The notes: a model not told the origin generated them from the letters alone. Counted from the first letter of the stretch, positions 1-7,656 are shown. The stretch: DNA of 11,002 bases from DATGHS01 sp035307785 (GCA_035307785.1 DATGHS010000487.1:1-11002); one strand, 5' to 3'. Program-made: numbers and translations.

Positions 1-2
1 TT

Positions 3-155
3 AGCCACGGCCCGCCAGGTGACCCCGGTAGAAAGCACTGTGCCGTCGGCTCGGCTAACGCGCCGCCCGATCAGGATATGGAGCAAGCCCAAAAAGTGCC
101 CGCTCACGCGGCCTTTTTGCAGCATTTCGGTCAAGAAATCCCGCACCGCGTCCAT
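3..155 (-). CDS. Conserved hypothetical protein, 5' part only (runs off left edge)
   Basis: The minus-strand frame is open from a TGA at 216-218 down to the window edge. The best start is ATG at 153-155, because a GGAG Shine-Dalgarno (CTCC at 162-165 on the plus strand) sits 6 nt upstream of it. The 51 visible residues begin MDAVRDFLTEMLQKGRVSGH and continue with FLGLLHILIGRRVSRADGT and a final TWRAVA. This is a plausible helical N-terminus, not shadow-ORF sequence. It resembles, from memory only, conserved proteins of unknown function in Planctomycetota that carry a similar GLLHVLIGRRI segment. I cannot name a function. The rest of the gene lies left of the window. The weak point is the short length; an upstream GTG start in the same frame is possible but has no comparable ribosome site. 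Confidence 0.6.
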   Translation of the reverse strand, partial: MDAVRDFLTEMLQKGRVSGHFLGLLHILIGRRVSRADGTVLSTGVTWRAVA

Positions 156-246
156 GTGCGACTCCGCAACAGCGAGGCCTCTTTCCACAAGGTCTGAAAC
201 TGCAAAAGCGATACCTCAAACAGGTACGCATAGTCCATTTAGATTG

Positions 247-273
247 CCTATATTACCAAATCCATCCAGTCAA
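247..273 (-). promoter_or_regulatory. Candidate sigma70-like promoter for the left-edge gene
   Basis: On the minus strand, TTGACT (268-273) and TATAGG (247-252) are separated by 15 bp. They lie in an AT-rich patch about 90 nt upstream of the ATG at 155. The -35 is good, but the spacer is short and the -10 matches only 4 of 6 positions. The same hexamer pair (TTGACC/TATAGG, with a 17-bp spacer) precedes the AsmA-like gene, which adds some weight. Confidence 0.35.
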
Positions 274-328
274 CCAAATTTATTTATTCCATTTTCCTTG
301 TGAATTTTTGCTTTTTACATTTCAATGC

Positions 329-370
329 AAAAAAAAAGCTTGCCGTTCATGAGTTCTAGGAACGACAAGC
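329..370 (-). terminator. Intrinsic terminator of the DUF2314 gene
   Basis: Read on the minus strand, GCTTGTCGTTC (370-360) and GAACGGCAAGC (348-338) form an 11-bp stem with one G-U pair and an 11-nt loop. Nine T residues (337-329) follow directly. The stem begins 26 nt after the stop codon at 397-399, so it ends the DUF2314 transcript and insulates the next minus-strand gene. Confidence 0.9.
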
Positions 371-396
371 AGTTCAGCTCAAGGATTCGTTTATTT

Positions 397-1335
397 TCAA
401 CCGTTTTGCATCTCTTCTTGAATCTTACGCAAAACCTCGATCGTATAGCCGCCGATCATCTGCTCGCCGCTGGTATAAAGCCAATCGTTGAGGTCCTTGA
501 GCGGCACGCGCACGCGGTCGCCGCAGCGGATGCTGGTAAGTTCAATCGGGTCATTGTCGAGCCGACCGTAGATATAGCCGTTTTCCAATCCGGTAACAGT
601 CAGCCACATGAATTCGAAGGTTTCTTCATTGCCGATCCGTGCTTTCACGGCGAAATGCTGTTCGGGGTGACGTTCTTCGAAGGCCGAGACGAATTCCGAC
701 CAGGAGCGACGAGCCTGCGAGACCGCTGCCTTCAGCCTTGGATCGTCGCCGGATACCGGGACCACCGGCGGGTGGGGCGAAAACGTGAAGAGTTCCAGGG
801 GATTTTCGCTGCAAAGGCGCTCCCGCATTTCGAGATCGAAGATATTGGCCTGGCCAGTGGCCGGGGCGAAGATGGCCAGGCAATCTTCTTCCGCCAGCGC
901 GGCGGTGAGTTTGCCGATGGTGCGGTAAACGTCGTCGATTTCGTCGGCCGTCCATTCGCCGAGCAGATCTACCGACAGCCAGGCGGAGTGCTCGCGCACC
1001 GCTTTCCGTAGCCGCAATTCCGCAATGGATTCGGCCGCCTTATGCGGATCATCCATATACGGCCGGGGGAAATTGTTGATGAGAAATGTCTGCGAACCGT
1101 TCCTGAGAATGAACGAAGGATTGTCACCGGTGACGAAGTAATCGGTGGCCTCAGGGTCGTCGTTACAGAAGTCGTTGCCAAGGGCTACGGTGGCGAGTTC
1201 GGCGAGTTGTGTCGAGTCGAGGTCGCGCGGCTCGCTCAGCAGCAACACCAGTGCGATCAATGGCTTTTCCTCTGGCCGGCCATGGGCCGCGTCTCGCCCC
1301 GAAAAGAGCCCTTTCAGCCACGCCCATACGCCCAT
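397..1335 (-). CDS. DUF2314 domain protein with an extra N-terminal domain
   Basis: This 312-residue, probably cytoplasmic protein has no evident signal peptide or membrane segment. The C-terminal domain (about residues 198-305) fits DUF2314: EFMWL (241-245), a Gly-Arg-Leu-Asp turn before NDP (261-263), GD (272-273), DLNDWLY (281-287) and GGYT (295-298). The family's function is unknown. Residues about 25-165 form a separate alpha/beta-looking domain beginning IALVLLLSEPRDLDSTQLAE; its pattern is loosely like DUF4261, but I am unsure. ATG 1335 is chosen because GGAGG lies 7 nt upstream. The gene stands alone, with a 214-bp gap on its 5' side and a strong terminator on its 3' side. DUF2314 assignment is fairly sure; the role is not known. 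Confidence 0.87.
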   Translation of the reverse strand: MGVWAWLKGLFSGRDAAHGRPEEKPLIALVLLLSEPRDLDSTQLAELATVALGNDFCNDDPEATDYFVTGDNPSFILRNGSQTFLINNFPRPYMDDPHKAAESIAELRLRKAVREHSAWLSVDLLGEWTADEIDDVYRTIGKLTAALAEEDCLAIFAPATGQANIFDLEMRERLCSENPLELFTFSPHPPVVPVSGDDPRLKAAVSQARRSWSEFVSAFEERHPEQHFAVKARIGNEETFEFMWLTVTGLENGYIYGRLDNDPIELTSIRCGDRVRVPLKDLNDWLYTSGEQMIGGYTIEVLRKIQEEMQNG

Positions 1336-1503
1336 GACCGATCCTCCACGGCGGATGCAGTGATCTCCACCGATGGAATCGTTTTCTCCGGGCCACGCAC
1401 TTTCTCCATTGTGAAGCGATTTTCATGGTGCAAAAAGGACTTGATGGACTGGTCGGAACAACCGGCAGGACTGGCACGATGGGCGAAATTGGCCGGCGGT
1501 AGC

Positions 1504-1533
1504 GACCGGGGCTTCGAAGACTCAGCCCCGGCC
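1504..1533 (-). terminator. Hairpin after panC, possible terminator without a U-tract
   Basis: CCGGGGCT (1506-1513) and AGCCCCGG (1524-1531) are perfectly complementary, extendable to 10 bp with one G-U pair, with a 10-nt loop. It starts about 17 nt beyond the panC stop (1550-1552). No T-run follows on the minus strand, so it may act as a 3'-end stabiliser or a weak terminator. I see nothing else convincing in the rest of the 1336-1549 gap. Confidence 0.4.
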
Positions 1534-1549
1534 ACCCAACATCCCATGA

Positions 1550-2410
1550 TCAATCTTTTACATCCATCTGCACATTGTCGATTAAGCGTGTCTGGCCGAA
1601 GAACACGGCCAGGGCAATCAGAATCTGCCCCTGCAAGCGCCACAGCCGTTGAAGCGTTTCCGCGCTCACGACGCGTGCATAATCCACCCGTGCACCGGGG
1701 ACTTTGGAGAGCCGGTCCATCATCATTCGTTCGATCAGGTTTGGATCGCGCTCTCCGCTTTCAATTTGCCGCTGCGCTTCGTGCAGCGTTTGCCAAAGTG
1801 CCGGGGCATTTTTTCGTTGCGCCGGGTCCAAGTACTGATTTCGTGAGCTGAGCGCCAGGCCGTCGGCTTCGCGAACCGTGGGCACTGTGCGCATTTCGAT
1901 GGGCAAATCCAGGTCGTGCACCATGCGGGTCAGGATCAACGCCTGTTGGGCGTCCTTTTGGCCAAAATAAGCGACATCGGGCTGCACGATGTTGAAAAGT
2001 TTGAGTACGACCGTGCAAACACCACGAAAATGGCCGGGCCGCGCAGCGCCGCAGAGCAAGTCTTGCAAGCCCTCTACTTCAACAAACGTGCGAAAACTGG
2101 CTCGATACATGGTCGCGATATCTGGAGCGAAGATGGCCGCAGCCCCGCTGCGTGCACAAAGCTCCCGATCGGGAGCGAAGGATCGCGGATAACGATCAAA
2201 ATCCTCGTTCGGCCCGAATTGCGTGGGATTGACAAAGATCGACACGACAACGAAGTCGCATTCACTCAGGGCTACTTCGATGAGCCGAGCATGCCCGGCA
2301 TGCAGCGCGCCCATGGTGGGCACAAGGCCAATGCGTTGGCCGGCTTGTCGGGCGGCAGCAATTGCCTGGCGCATTTCGGGAATAGTGCGATAAACGGCGA
2401 GTGGACTCAT
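1550..2410 (-). CDS. panC: Pantothenate synthetase (pantoate--beta-alanine ligase)
   Basis: PanC is the cytoplasmic enzyme that joins D-pantoate to beta-alanine at the cost of ATP cleavage to AMP and PPi, the last step of pantothenate (coenzyme A precursor) synthesis. The 286 residues are the usual length. Signature motifs are all present: PTMGALHAGH (31-40) with the HxGH nucleotide-binding histidines H37 and H40, FVNPTQF (59-65), GHFRGVCTVV then KLFNIVQPD (126-145), YFGQKDAQQ (148-156) and the KMSKS-like SSRN (188-191). The ATG at 2408-2410 overlaps the stop of the upstream CYTH gene as ATGA, so translation is probably coupled. No panB or panD is in the window. Nothing suggests loss of activity. 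Confidence 0.97.
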   Translation of the reverse strand: MSPLAVYRTIPEMRQAIAAARQAGQRIGLVPTMGALHAGHARLIEVALSECDFVVVSIFVNPTQFGPNEDFDRYPRSFAPDRELCARSGAAAIFAPDIATMYRASFRTFVEVEGLQDLLCGAARPGHFRGVCTVVLKLFNIVQPDVAYFGQKDAQQALILTRMVHDLDLPIEMRTVPTVREADGLALSSRNQYLDPAQRKNAPALWQTLHEAQRQIESGERDPNLIERMMMDRLSKVPGARVDYARVVSAETLQRLWRLQGQILIALAVFFGQTRLIDNVQMDVKD

Positions 2411-2970
2411 GGCGACGATTTGGACTTCTTTTCCAAGAGCAATTCCAAATACGACCGGCGCTCCATTTCCGTTAAGTCTAGCTCCTTGGCCATTTGCAGC
2501 AGCAGCGAGCGCGCCTTTTCCAATTGCTCCTCGGGCGCCACAATCTCGAGTTCCGCGTAGTGACCGACGCTCTCGACGATATCGAGACAGACTTCGACAT
2601 CGAATTCTTGTCGCTTCAGCTTGAACACGCGCCGGAGCTTATGGACAACAGCCACCGGCTGGAATCCGAGGGCATGAACAAGTCTTTCTAGATCGGTCGC
2701 CGGCTCCACTCCGTCGCCCAGGGGAACCTCGATTTCCAGCCGCGTTTTGGTCGCGACATCGGTGCGCGGGCCCTTGTAGGTAATGAAATTCTTCTCTCCG
2801 ATGCGCCGGAGCCGAAAGGCTTCATCCGTTTTGGCGAAATCGCGGTGCGGCGCGCGGAAATACTCGTCGATATCGTCGCGCTCTTCGCGCTGCTCGGTTT
2901 TCCATTCGCGGAGCTTTGCTTCCAGCGGCGCGAAATCATGAACGCGGAATTTGATTTCGATTTCGAGCAT
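2407..2970 (-). CDS. CYTH-domain protein, class IV adenylate cyclase (CyaB)-type
   Basis: With the start at ATG 2968-2970 the protein has 187 residues and opens with MLEIEIKFRV, the ExExK motif (E3, E5, K7) that defines the CYTH triphosphate-tunnel fold. Other tunnel residues are visible: RLRR (53-56), the TYKGP segment with K66, RLEIEV (77-82), KLRR (111-114), and ELEIVAPEE (140-148). The C-terminus SYLELLLE (173-180) is typical of CyaB-type members. Known activities of the family are class IV adenylate cyclase, thiamine triphosphatase and inorganic polyphosphatase; sequence alone does not choose among them. An upstream in-frame start at 3036 would add 22 residues ahead of the motif, but these look non-conserved. 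The gene overlaps panC by 4 bp and probably leads that operon. Confidence 0.88.
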   Translation of the reverse strand: MLEIEIKFRVHDFAPLEAKLREWKTEQREERDDIDEYFRAPHRDFAKTDEAFRLRRIGEKNFITYKGPRTDVATKTRLEIEVPLGDGVEPATDLERLVHALGFQPVAVVHKLRRVFKLKRQEFDVEVCLDIVESVGHYAELEIVAPEEQLEKARSLLLQMAKELDLTEMERRSYLELLLEKKSKSSP

Positions 2971-3050
2971 TGGTGGCTCACCGGTTGCGCAGGAAAGCCC
3001 GGGGACGGAAGTCCCTGGGCGAATGGAGCACTGCAAAATCGCTCGAACTT

Positions 3051-3060
3051 ATTGTAGAAT
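3051..3060. promoter_or_regulatory. Overlapping divergent -10-like hexamers (CYTH-panC / Rieske-cytochrome)
   Basis: The divergent intergenic region holds TAGAAT on the plus strand (3055-3060) and TACAAT on the minus strand (3056-3051), each a 5-of-6 match to TATAAT and overlapping by 2 bp. No convincing -35 hexamer lies at the right distance for either. The arrangement would make the two transcripts compete for polymerase. Low confidence. Confidence 0.25.
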
Positions 3061-3102
3061 CATGGCAGGTGTGATTTCGGAATTCCAGGGGAAGAGTGGC
3101 GA

Positions 3103-3435
3103 ATGGCGGAGTTTCGCACGGTTTGCCAGGTGAGCGATCTGGTCGAAGGGTTTGGCCACACGGTATACGTCGATGAGCGGCCGGTTGCCATCTTTCTAGT
3201 CGAGGGAAAGTATTACGCCATCGACGACACCTGCCCGCATATGGGAGCCTCGCTGGGCAGCGGGTTTGTCGAGAGCGGAACCGTAACGTGCCCATGGCAC
3301 TTCTGGCGCTTTCGCCTGGAAGACGGCAAATGGGCCGACAATCCGCGGCTCGGCATCGGCCGCTACGCGGTGCGAATCTCCGGGACCGAGGTGCAGATAG
3401 AAATCCCGAACCACGTCCCATCGTCTCCTTCGTGA
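3103..3435 (+). CDS. Small Rieske [2Fe-2S] ferredoxin-type protein
   Basis: This 110-residue protein is a single Rieske domain. Both cluster-binding boxes are intact: C44-P-H46 (in DDTCPHMGASLG) and C63-P-W-H66 (in TCPWHFWRF), which bind the [2Fe-2S] cluster through two cysteines and two histidines. There is no signal peptide or membrane anchor, so a soluble cytoplasmic electron carrier of the NirD or dioxygenase-ferredoxin type is likely. No nirB or oxygenase gene is in view, so the partner is unknown. A GGGGAAG purine stretch precedes the ATG. The next gene, a c-type cytochrome, starts 11 bp after the stop, so the two are almost certainly co-transcribed although they would work on opposite sides of the inner membrane. 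Confidence 0.93.
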   Translation: MAEFRTVCQVSDLVEGFGHTVYVDERPVAIFLVEGKYYAIDDTCPHMGASLGSGFVESGTVTCPWHFWRFRLEDGKWADNPRLGIGRYAVRISGTEVQIEIPNHVPSSPS

Positions 3436-3446
3436 GGGGTCTCATC

Positions 3447-3944
3447 ATGTCGCGCGTTCGCTTGCTCGCTTTAACGGCGCTGGCCGCCATTCTGCTTACC
3501 ATGCCCGGCGTCGGCCAAACGCCGCCTGCCACCAAGAAGACGCAGCGCTTCACGCCCAAGCTCGAGCCTGTGGCGGAAACCAGGTTGCTGATGGAAGGAA
3601 TGGTGCACCCGAATTTTCAAGCGCTGGAAAAGACCTTGAAGGGTAACGACATTGACAAGGAGTCGTGGACGTTTGCCCGCGGGCAGTCATTGTTGATTGC
3701 TGAAGCCGGTAATCTGCTCATGTTGCGGCCGCCGAACAACGCCGGCCAGGATAGCTGGATGAAAGACGCCATGGAATTGCGCACATCGGCCACGGAGCTG
3801 GCCCGCGTGGTTTCGACGCAGAACCGTCTCCAGAGCCGCACGTCGCTCGTGCTCCTCTCTAACACTTGCAACAACTGCCATCAGACTTTCCGCGTTCCGG
3901 CGAGCATCAAGCCGTTCGATTTTACAGAAGAAAAGAAGCCGTGA
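3447..3944 (+). CDS. Secreted cytochrome c'/c556-like (class II) heme protein
   Basis: The 165-residue product begins with a signal peptide (MSRV, then a hydrophobic core at about 5-20, likely cut near residue 24 before TPPA). A single heme-binding CNNCH motif lies near the C-terminus (141-145), followed by QTFRVP. A lone CxxCH at the end of a mainly helical chain is the hallmark of class II cytochromes (c', c556), which are four-helix bundles. M49 or M52 in the first predicted helix could be the sixth heme ligand, as in c556; this is inference. The start at 3447 is chosen because GAGGGG lies 7 nt upstream and the signal peptide follows directly; an upstream in-frame ATG at 3288 lies inside the Rieske gene. 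Its role would be periplasmic electron transfer or gas binding. Confidence 0.85.
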   Translation: MSRVRLLALTALAAILLTMPGVGQTPPATKKTQRFTPKLEPVAETRLLMEGMVHPNFQALEKTLKGNDIDKESWTFARGQSLLIAEAGNLLMLRPPNNAGQDSWMKDAMELRTSATELARVVSTQNRLQSRTSLVLLSNTCNNCHQTFRVPASIKPFDFTEEKKP

Positions 3945-4054
3945 CGGTTGCCGCTTGCGGCGATCCAGGCAAGGCGGTCGGAGTAGCACTTCTGGGCTCA
4001 ATGGCGTGCCTGTTATGGGAAGGCCAAGCGCCCATTGGGCAGTTAGGAGGCGGA

Positions 4055-4133
4055 GCGTTTCGTTTCCATTTCGCAGAAAGAAAGACATCCCCCCTGAAAC
4101 GAAGCGCTTTCTCGTGAAATCAAACGCTTTTTT
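4055..4133 (+). terminator. Imperfect inverted repeat and T-run, possible terminator of the Rieske-cytochrome unit
   Basis: GCGTTTCGTTTC (4055-4066) and GAAACGAAGCGC (4096-4107) can form a 12-bp stem with one G-U pair around a 29-nt loop. A competing pairing uses GCG-C-TTT (4104-4110) with AAACGC (4122-4127), directly followed by six T (4128-4133), which looks like a weak intrinsic terminator. It lies about 110-190 nt beyond the cytochrome stop. The mutually exclusive stems could also be chance. Confidence 0.35.
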
Positions 4134-4303
4134 GGATGACCTTCCACTGTTCGGATCGTACACTACGGATCGCGCGCAACAGCCAACGGTTAGTAACAAA
4201 CTCATTGAATGATGACCGCTTCTCGCCCCACGCAATCACAGTGCCCGGCAAAGCCAGCAGAAACTTCGGCCACATTCCCCGGGTCGATGCGATCCCCTTC
4301 CCG

Positions 4304-4332
4304 TTGACCAAACCCGCCGCCTTCCCTATAGG
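4304..4332 (+). promoter_or_regulatory. Sigma70-like promoter of the AsmA-like gene
   Basis: TTGACC (4304-4309) and TATAGG (4327-4332) are separated by the ideal 17 bp. Transcription would start near 4339, giving a leader of about 45 nt before the ATG at 4384. A GGAAG ribosome site ends 5 nt before that start codon. Confidence 0.55.
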
Positions 4333-4383
4333 GCATGTGGCTGAAAGTTCGCCGCGCAAGTTTGGGCAAGCACGGAAGACTGC

Positions 4384-7300
4384 ATGGGTTGGCGAAGACT
4401 GCTGTTGCATTCCCTGGTGTGCATGGGCCTGGCCGGCGCCGGTGTGGCCGGCTATCTGGCGTACTTGCGCATCAACTCGCACGCCATTCGCCGGCAATTG
4501 ATCGAGTTGCTCGAAAGCCAGTTGCAAGATGTGGATGTGGAAGTGGGCTCGGCTTATTTGCGGCCATTGGGCGGCATCTCGGTCCGTGATTTGAAGATCT
4601 GCCGCAAGGGCGAAGCCGGTCCGCCATTGCTGGAAGTGCCCGCTGCCACCATCTACCACGACAAGGAACAGCTAACGCATGGCCGGCTGGCCATTCGCAA
4701 GATCGAATTGCAGAGCCCAACGTTACGATTGCGCCGCGACGAGCAAGGCCAGTGGAACGTGGCCCGGTTCGCGCGCTCGGCCGGCAAAGCGAATGAAGCC
4801 GTGCCGACCGTCGTCGTGCGGCAAGGAACCATTTCTTACGACGACCGTACGGGTGGTCTTTCCCGAGCGGTACTGGAATTGAAGCACTGCAACTGGACAC
4901 TCATCAACGATCCCGCGCCCGTGTTGACGTTTCAGGGTCAGGCCGAATGCTCGCTCGGCCCAATCAAGTGCCAGGCGACTGCACAACGGAAGGATGGCAC
5001 GCTGTGCGCGCAGGTCGATCTGCCGGAATTCTCGTTCGGACATCGTACAGTCGTCGAACTCGGCGGTCATCTGCCGGACTGGACGGAACATCTGCGCGAT
5101 CTGCAAGGCAAAGGCGAAGCTCATTTCGACGTGCGCTTTCAGCCGGGCGCCCAACCGGAATGGCAGCCGGAACTACGGCTGCAATTGCACGATGCCACGC
5201 TGCGACACCCGCGTTTGCCACTGCCGCTGGAGTCACTGCAAGGCTCCGTGCATTACTCCGGCGGCAACATCCGGTTGGAGCATTGCCGGGCCCGCTCGGG
5301 CTCGACCGCGATCGCTCTTAATCTAGTTGCCGCTGCCAAAGGGATGCGCGGGGCGGTCGATAGTTATGACGATTTTCTGGAACACGCCGACCTGACAATT
5401 CAGCAATTGGCACTGACCCCGGAGTTATTTGCCCGCCTGCCCAAGAGCTTGCAGGAGCTACAGCGCGAATTTCAGCCGGCCGGCCCGTTGAGCCTGAAAT
5501 TCACCTTCGACCGTGACGAATCTTCGTGGCGCCGGCACTGCATCGTGCATCCGGAAGGGATGACGGCCATGCACGAAGATTTTCGCTATCCGCTGCAAAA
5601 CGTGACCGGCATGCTCGATCAATTCACAGCCAGCGACGGCACCGATCGGTTGAAAGTCGATCTCAAGGGAGTTGCTTCCGACAAGCCCTTCACCATCAGG
5701 GGCCAGGCCCAAGGGCAGGGCGACGAGCAGAAGATCGATTTGACCATTCAAGGCAACGATTTGCCGCTGGATCCTCGGGCTGAGGCAGCGCTGGGGCCGC
5801 ATCGGGCGTTGGCAGAATCGTTTCATCTGCGCGGCCGGGCCGATCTGCGGGTGACCATACAAAAGCGCTTCGGCGAGCCACGGCTGACACGATGCTATCA
5901 TCTGGATCTGAAGAACACGAATCTCAATTACGATGCTTTTCCGTATCCGCTGGAAAATGTAACCGGCATCGTGGACATCACGTCGACGGATCGGACGCAC
6001 TGGGAACTGCGCAATTTTCGCGGCCAACATCATGGCGGCGAGGTGATGCTGAGCGGCAAATTGGATGTCGAGCCCTCGGGCGACCTGCTGCAATTGCGCG
6101 TGGAAGGCGCCGGCGTGCCGCTCGACGACGATCTTCGCAAGGCCCTCGCAAAAATGGATCTCGACCCTGCCTGGCGGGTGCTGGGTCCGCGTGGCCGGGC
6201 GGGCTTCACCGCTCATGTGACGCACGTTACGCGGAATGTCGCGCCCGGTAGAGCCGCGCCACGCAATGAGTTTGAAGTTACCGTTCCCACGCTTCGCGTC
6301 GATTCGATTACTCCTTCCTTCATGCCGTATGAACTGAACGATGTGTCTTGCGCGTTTCAATATGTCGATCGCGTTCTGACGTTCAAAGGCGCGCAAGGAG
6401 TGCACCGGGCATCGCGCTTGCGCGTGGGCCCCAGCCAGATGATCGTGAAGCCCGAAGGCGGCGTATGGGGCCAGTTCAACGACGTGCAGTTGGTCCCGTT
6501 CATTCCTGATGACGAATTCATTCAGGCGCTTCCGCCGCCGTTGCGCGTGGTGGCCAGCGCCTTGCAGCCGACCGGGCCCATGTCGTTTAGCACCAAGCAG
6601 TTGGTGGTTGAAACTGCAACGAAACTGGAACCTCCCTCGCGGCTAATTGCCCGTGGACAAAAGGACGCTTCCCGGCGCAGCACGCGTTCGCCGGCCGAAT
6701 CGAACGCGCCTTCGCCGTGGATTTTTTGGGACGACGCAGAATTGAAGTTCACCGGGGCCGACCTGAATCTTGGCCCGCGCTGGCACAACGTGTATGGCGA
6801 ATTTGTCACGCGCGGAGAATATCGGCATGGACAGCTGGGGGCGGTGCTGGGCAACGTCGCCATGGAGCAGGCCACCGTTTTCCGCCAGCCATTGCGCAAA
6901 GTATTTGCCCATCTCGTCATGGACCCGGGGCGCGCGCCGGAAGTGCTCCAGGTGCGCGATATTCAAGGCCAACTATTCGGGGGAGTCATTGCTGGCGAAG
7001 GGCGCATCTCCATTAAGCCCCAGCTGGAGTACAACCTGTCGCTAAAGGCGATCCAGCTTCGCCTGGAGGACCTGGCGCGCCACAACCGGCTCGGGCCCGA
7101 TGCTCAAATTAGCGGCCTGGCCAATGGTCAAATCTTCGTCTCCTGCCGCGATGACGATATCGACACGCTACGCGGCGGCGGCACGATCGATGTGCCGCAA
7201 GGCCGCATTTATGATCTACCGCTGCTGCTCGATTTGCTAAAGTTTTTGAAACTTCGCGCTCCGGACGGCACCGCCTTCGAAGAGGGCCATGCAAAATTCC

Positions 7301-7656
7301 GCATCCAGGGTCAGCGGATTCGCGTGGATCAGATCGAATTACTCGGCAACCTGATGTGCCTTACCGGCGAAGGCAGCATGCAACTCAACGGCACGAACCT
7401 GGCGCTGGATGTATACCCGGTCTGGTCGCGTTTGCTCCTGGCGGTGCAGGGCCCAGCCCGCGATGTGACCACGACCATTAGCCGCAATCTGTACAAGATC
7501 GAAATGCGCGGATCGATTGACGGACCACTGGATTTCCGCCAGGAAGCTGTGCCGATTTTGGTGGATCCGGTGCGGTCCTTGATCGAGCGCACGCGGCCGC
7601 CGGCCAGTGCGATGCCCGCCGGCATGGCGCAACCGCAAGCCGGGCCGCGGTATTGA
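4384..7656 (+). CDS. AsmA/TamB-like inner-membrane-anchored envelope protein
   Basis: The 1090-residue product has one N-terminal membrane segment (about 7-28) and a long periplasmic region rich in alternating hydrophobic beta-strands, as expected for the AsmA/TamB superfamily of bridge-like lipid-transfer proteins. The C-terminal portion has the AsmA-type signature: GGGTIDVPQGRIYDLPLLLD (931-950), KLRAPDG, an FEEGHAKFRIQG segment (966-976) and LTGEGSMQLNG. A recurring element of the form PYPLxNVTG occurs at 278-291, 399-413, 518-532 and 646-662, with weaker versions near 794 and 832, so the middle is built from repeats roughly 120 residues apart. Residues 755-778 are low-complexity and charged, probably a flexible loop. 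Its own promoter precedes it and an LptF/LptG gene follows on the same strand, supporting a role in moving lipids or glycolipids to the outer membrane. The substrate is unknown. Confidence 0.85.
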   Translation: MGWRRLLLHSLVCMGLAGAGVAGYLAYLRINSHAIRRQLIELLESQLQDVDVEVGSAYLRPLGGISVRDLKICRKGEAGPPLLEVPAATIYHDKEQLTHGRLAIRKIELQSPTLRLRRDEQGQWNVARFARSAGKANEAVPTVVVRQGTISYDDRTGGLSRAVLELKHCNWTLINDPAPVLTFQGQAECSLGPIKCQATAQRKDGTLCAQVDLPEFSFGHRTVVELGGHLPDWTEHLRDLQGKGEAHFDVRFQPGAQPEWQPELRLQLHDATLRHPRLPLPLESLQGSVHYSGGNIRLEHCRARSGSTAIALNLVAAAKGMRGAVDSYDDFLEHADLTIQQLALTPELFARLPKSLQELQREFQPAGPLSLKFTFDRDESSWRRHCIVHPEGMTAMHEDFRYPLQNVTGMLDQFTASDGTDRLKVDLKGVASDKPFTIRGQAQGQGDEQKIDLTIQGNDLPLDPRAEAALGPHRALAESFHLRGRADLRVTIQKRFGEPRLTRCYHLDLKNTNLNYDAFPYPLENVTGIVDITSTDRTHWELRNFRGQHHGGEVMLSGKLDVEPSGDLLQLRVEGAGVPLDDDLRKALAKMDLDPAWRVLGPRGRAGFTAHVTHVTRNVAPGRAAPRNEFEVTVPTLRVDSITPSFMPYELNDVSCAFQYVDRVLTFKGAQGVHRASRLRVGPSQMIVKPEGGVWGQFNDVQLVPFIPDDEFIQALPPPLRVVASALQPTGPMSFSTKQLVVETATKLEPPSRLIARGQKDASRRSTRSPAESNAPSPWIFWDDAELKFTGADLNLGPRWHNVYGEFVTRGEYRHGQLGAVLGNVAMEQATVFRQPLRKVFAHLVMDPGRAPEVLQVRDIQGQLFGGVIAGEGRISIKPQLEYNLSLKAIQLRLEDLARHNRLGPDAQISGLANGQIFVSCRDDDIDTLRGGGTIDVPQGRIYDLPLLLDLLKFLKLRAPDGTAFEEGHAKFRIQGQRIRVDQIELLGNLMCLTGEGSMQLNGTNLALDVYPVWSRLLLAVQGPARDVTTTISRNLYKIEMRGSIDGPLDFRQEAVPILVDPVRSLIERTRPPASAMPAGMAQPQAGPRY

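Larger units (their letters stand above)
3945..4383. other. 439-bp non-coding stretch
   Basis: I find no credible gene here. Short open frames on both strands have no ribosome site and no recognisable protein character. The stretch contains an imperfect inverted repeat (4055-4107), a T6 run (4128-4133) preceded by AAACGC, and the promoter of the AsmA-like gene (4304-4332). The part from 4140 to 4300 shows no structure I can name. Confidence 0.6.

Noticed and set aside
19..303. Plus-strand ORF of 94 codons at the left end
   Set aside because: It has no ribosome site, is rich in Ser/Arg/Pro of no recognisable pattern, and overlaps the better minus-strand start at 155 and AT-rich intergenic sequence.
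325..1011. Plus-strand ORF antisense to the DUF2314 gene
   Set aside because: It is a shadow of a coding frame with recognised domain motifs and begins inside the intrinsic terminator.
1042..2560. Two long plus-strand ORFs (1042-1851 and 1916-2560) antisense to the DUF2314 gene, panC and the CYTH gene
   Set aside because: They run opposite to clearly identified genes and show no family motifs; GC-rich codon use creates such frames.
4140..4300. Possible tRNA or small RNA in the 439-bp gap
   Set aside because: I could not fold a cloverleaf or find a conserved T-loop; nothing supports an RNA gene by eye.
4120..4659. 179-codon minus-strand ORF spanning the gap and the start of the AsmA-like gene
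   Set aside because: It overlaps the promoter and the membrane-anchor codons of the AsmA-like gene, with no recognisable domain.
5458..6405. 315-codon minus-strand ORF inside the AsmA-like gene
   Set aside because: It lies antisense within a continuous 1090-codon frame and has no domain character; a codon-bias shadow.
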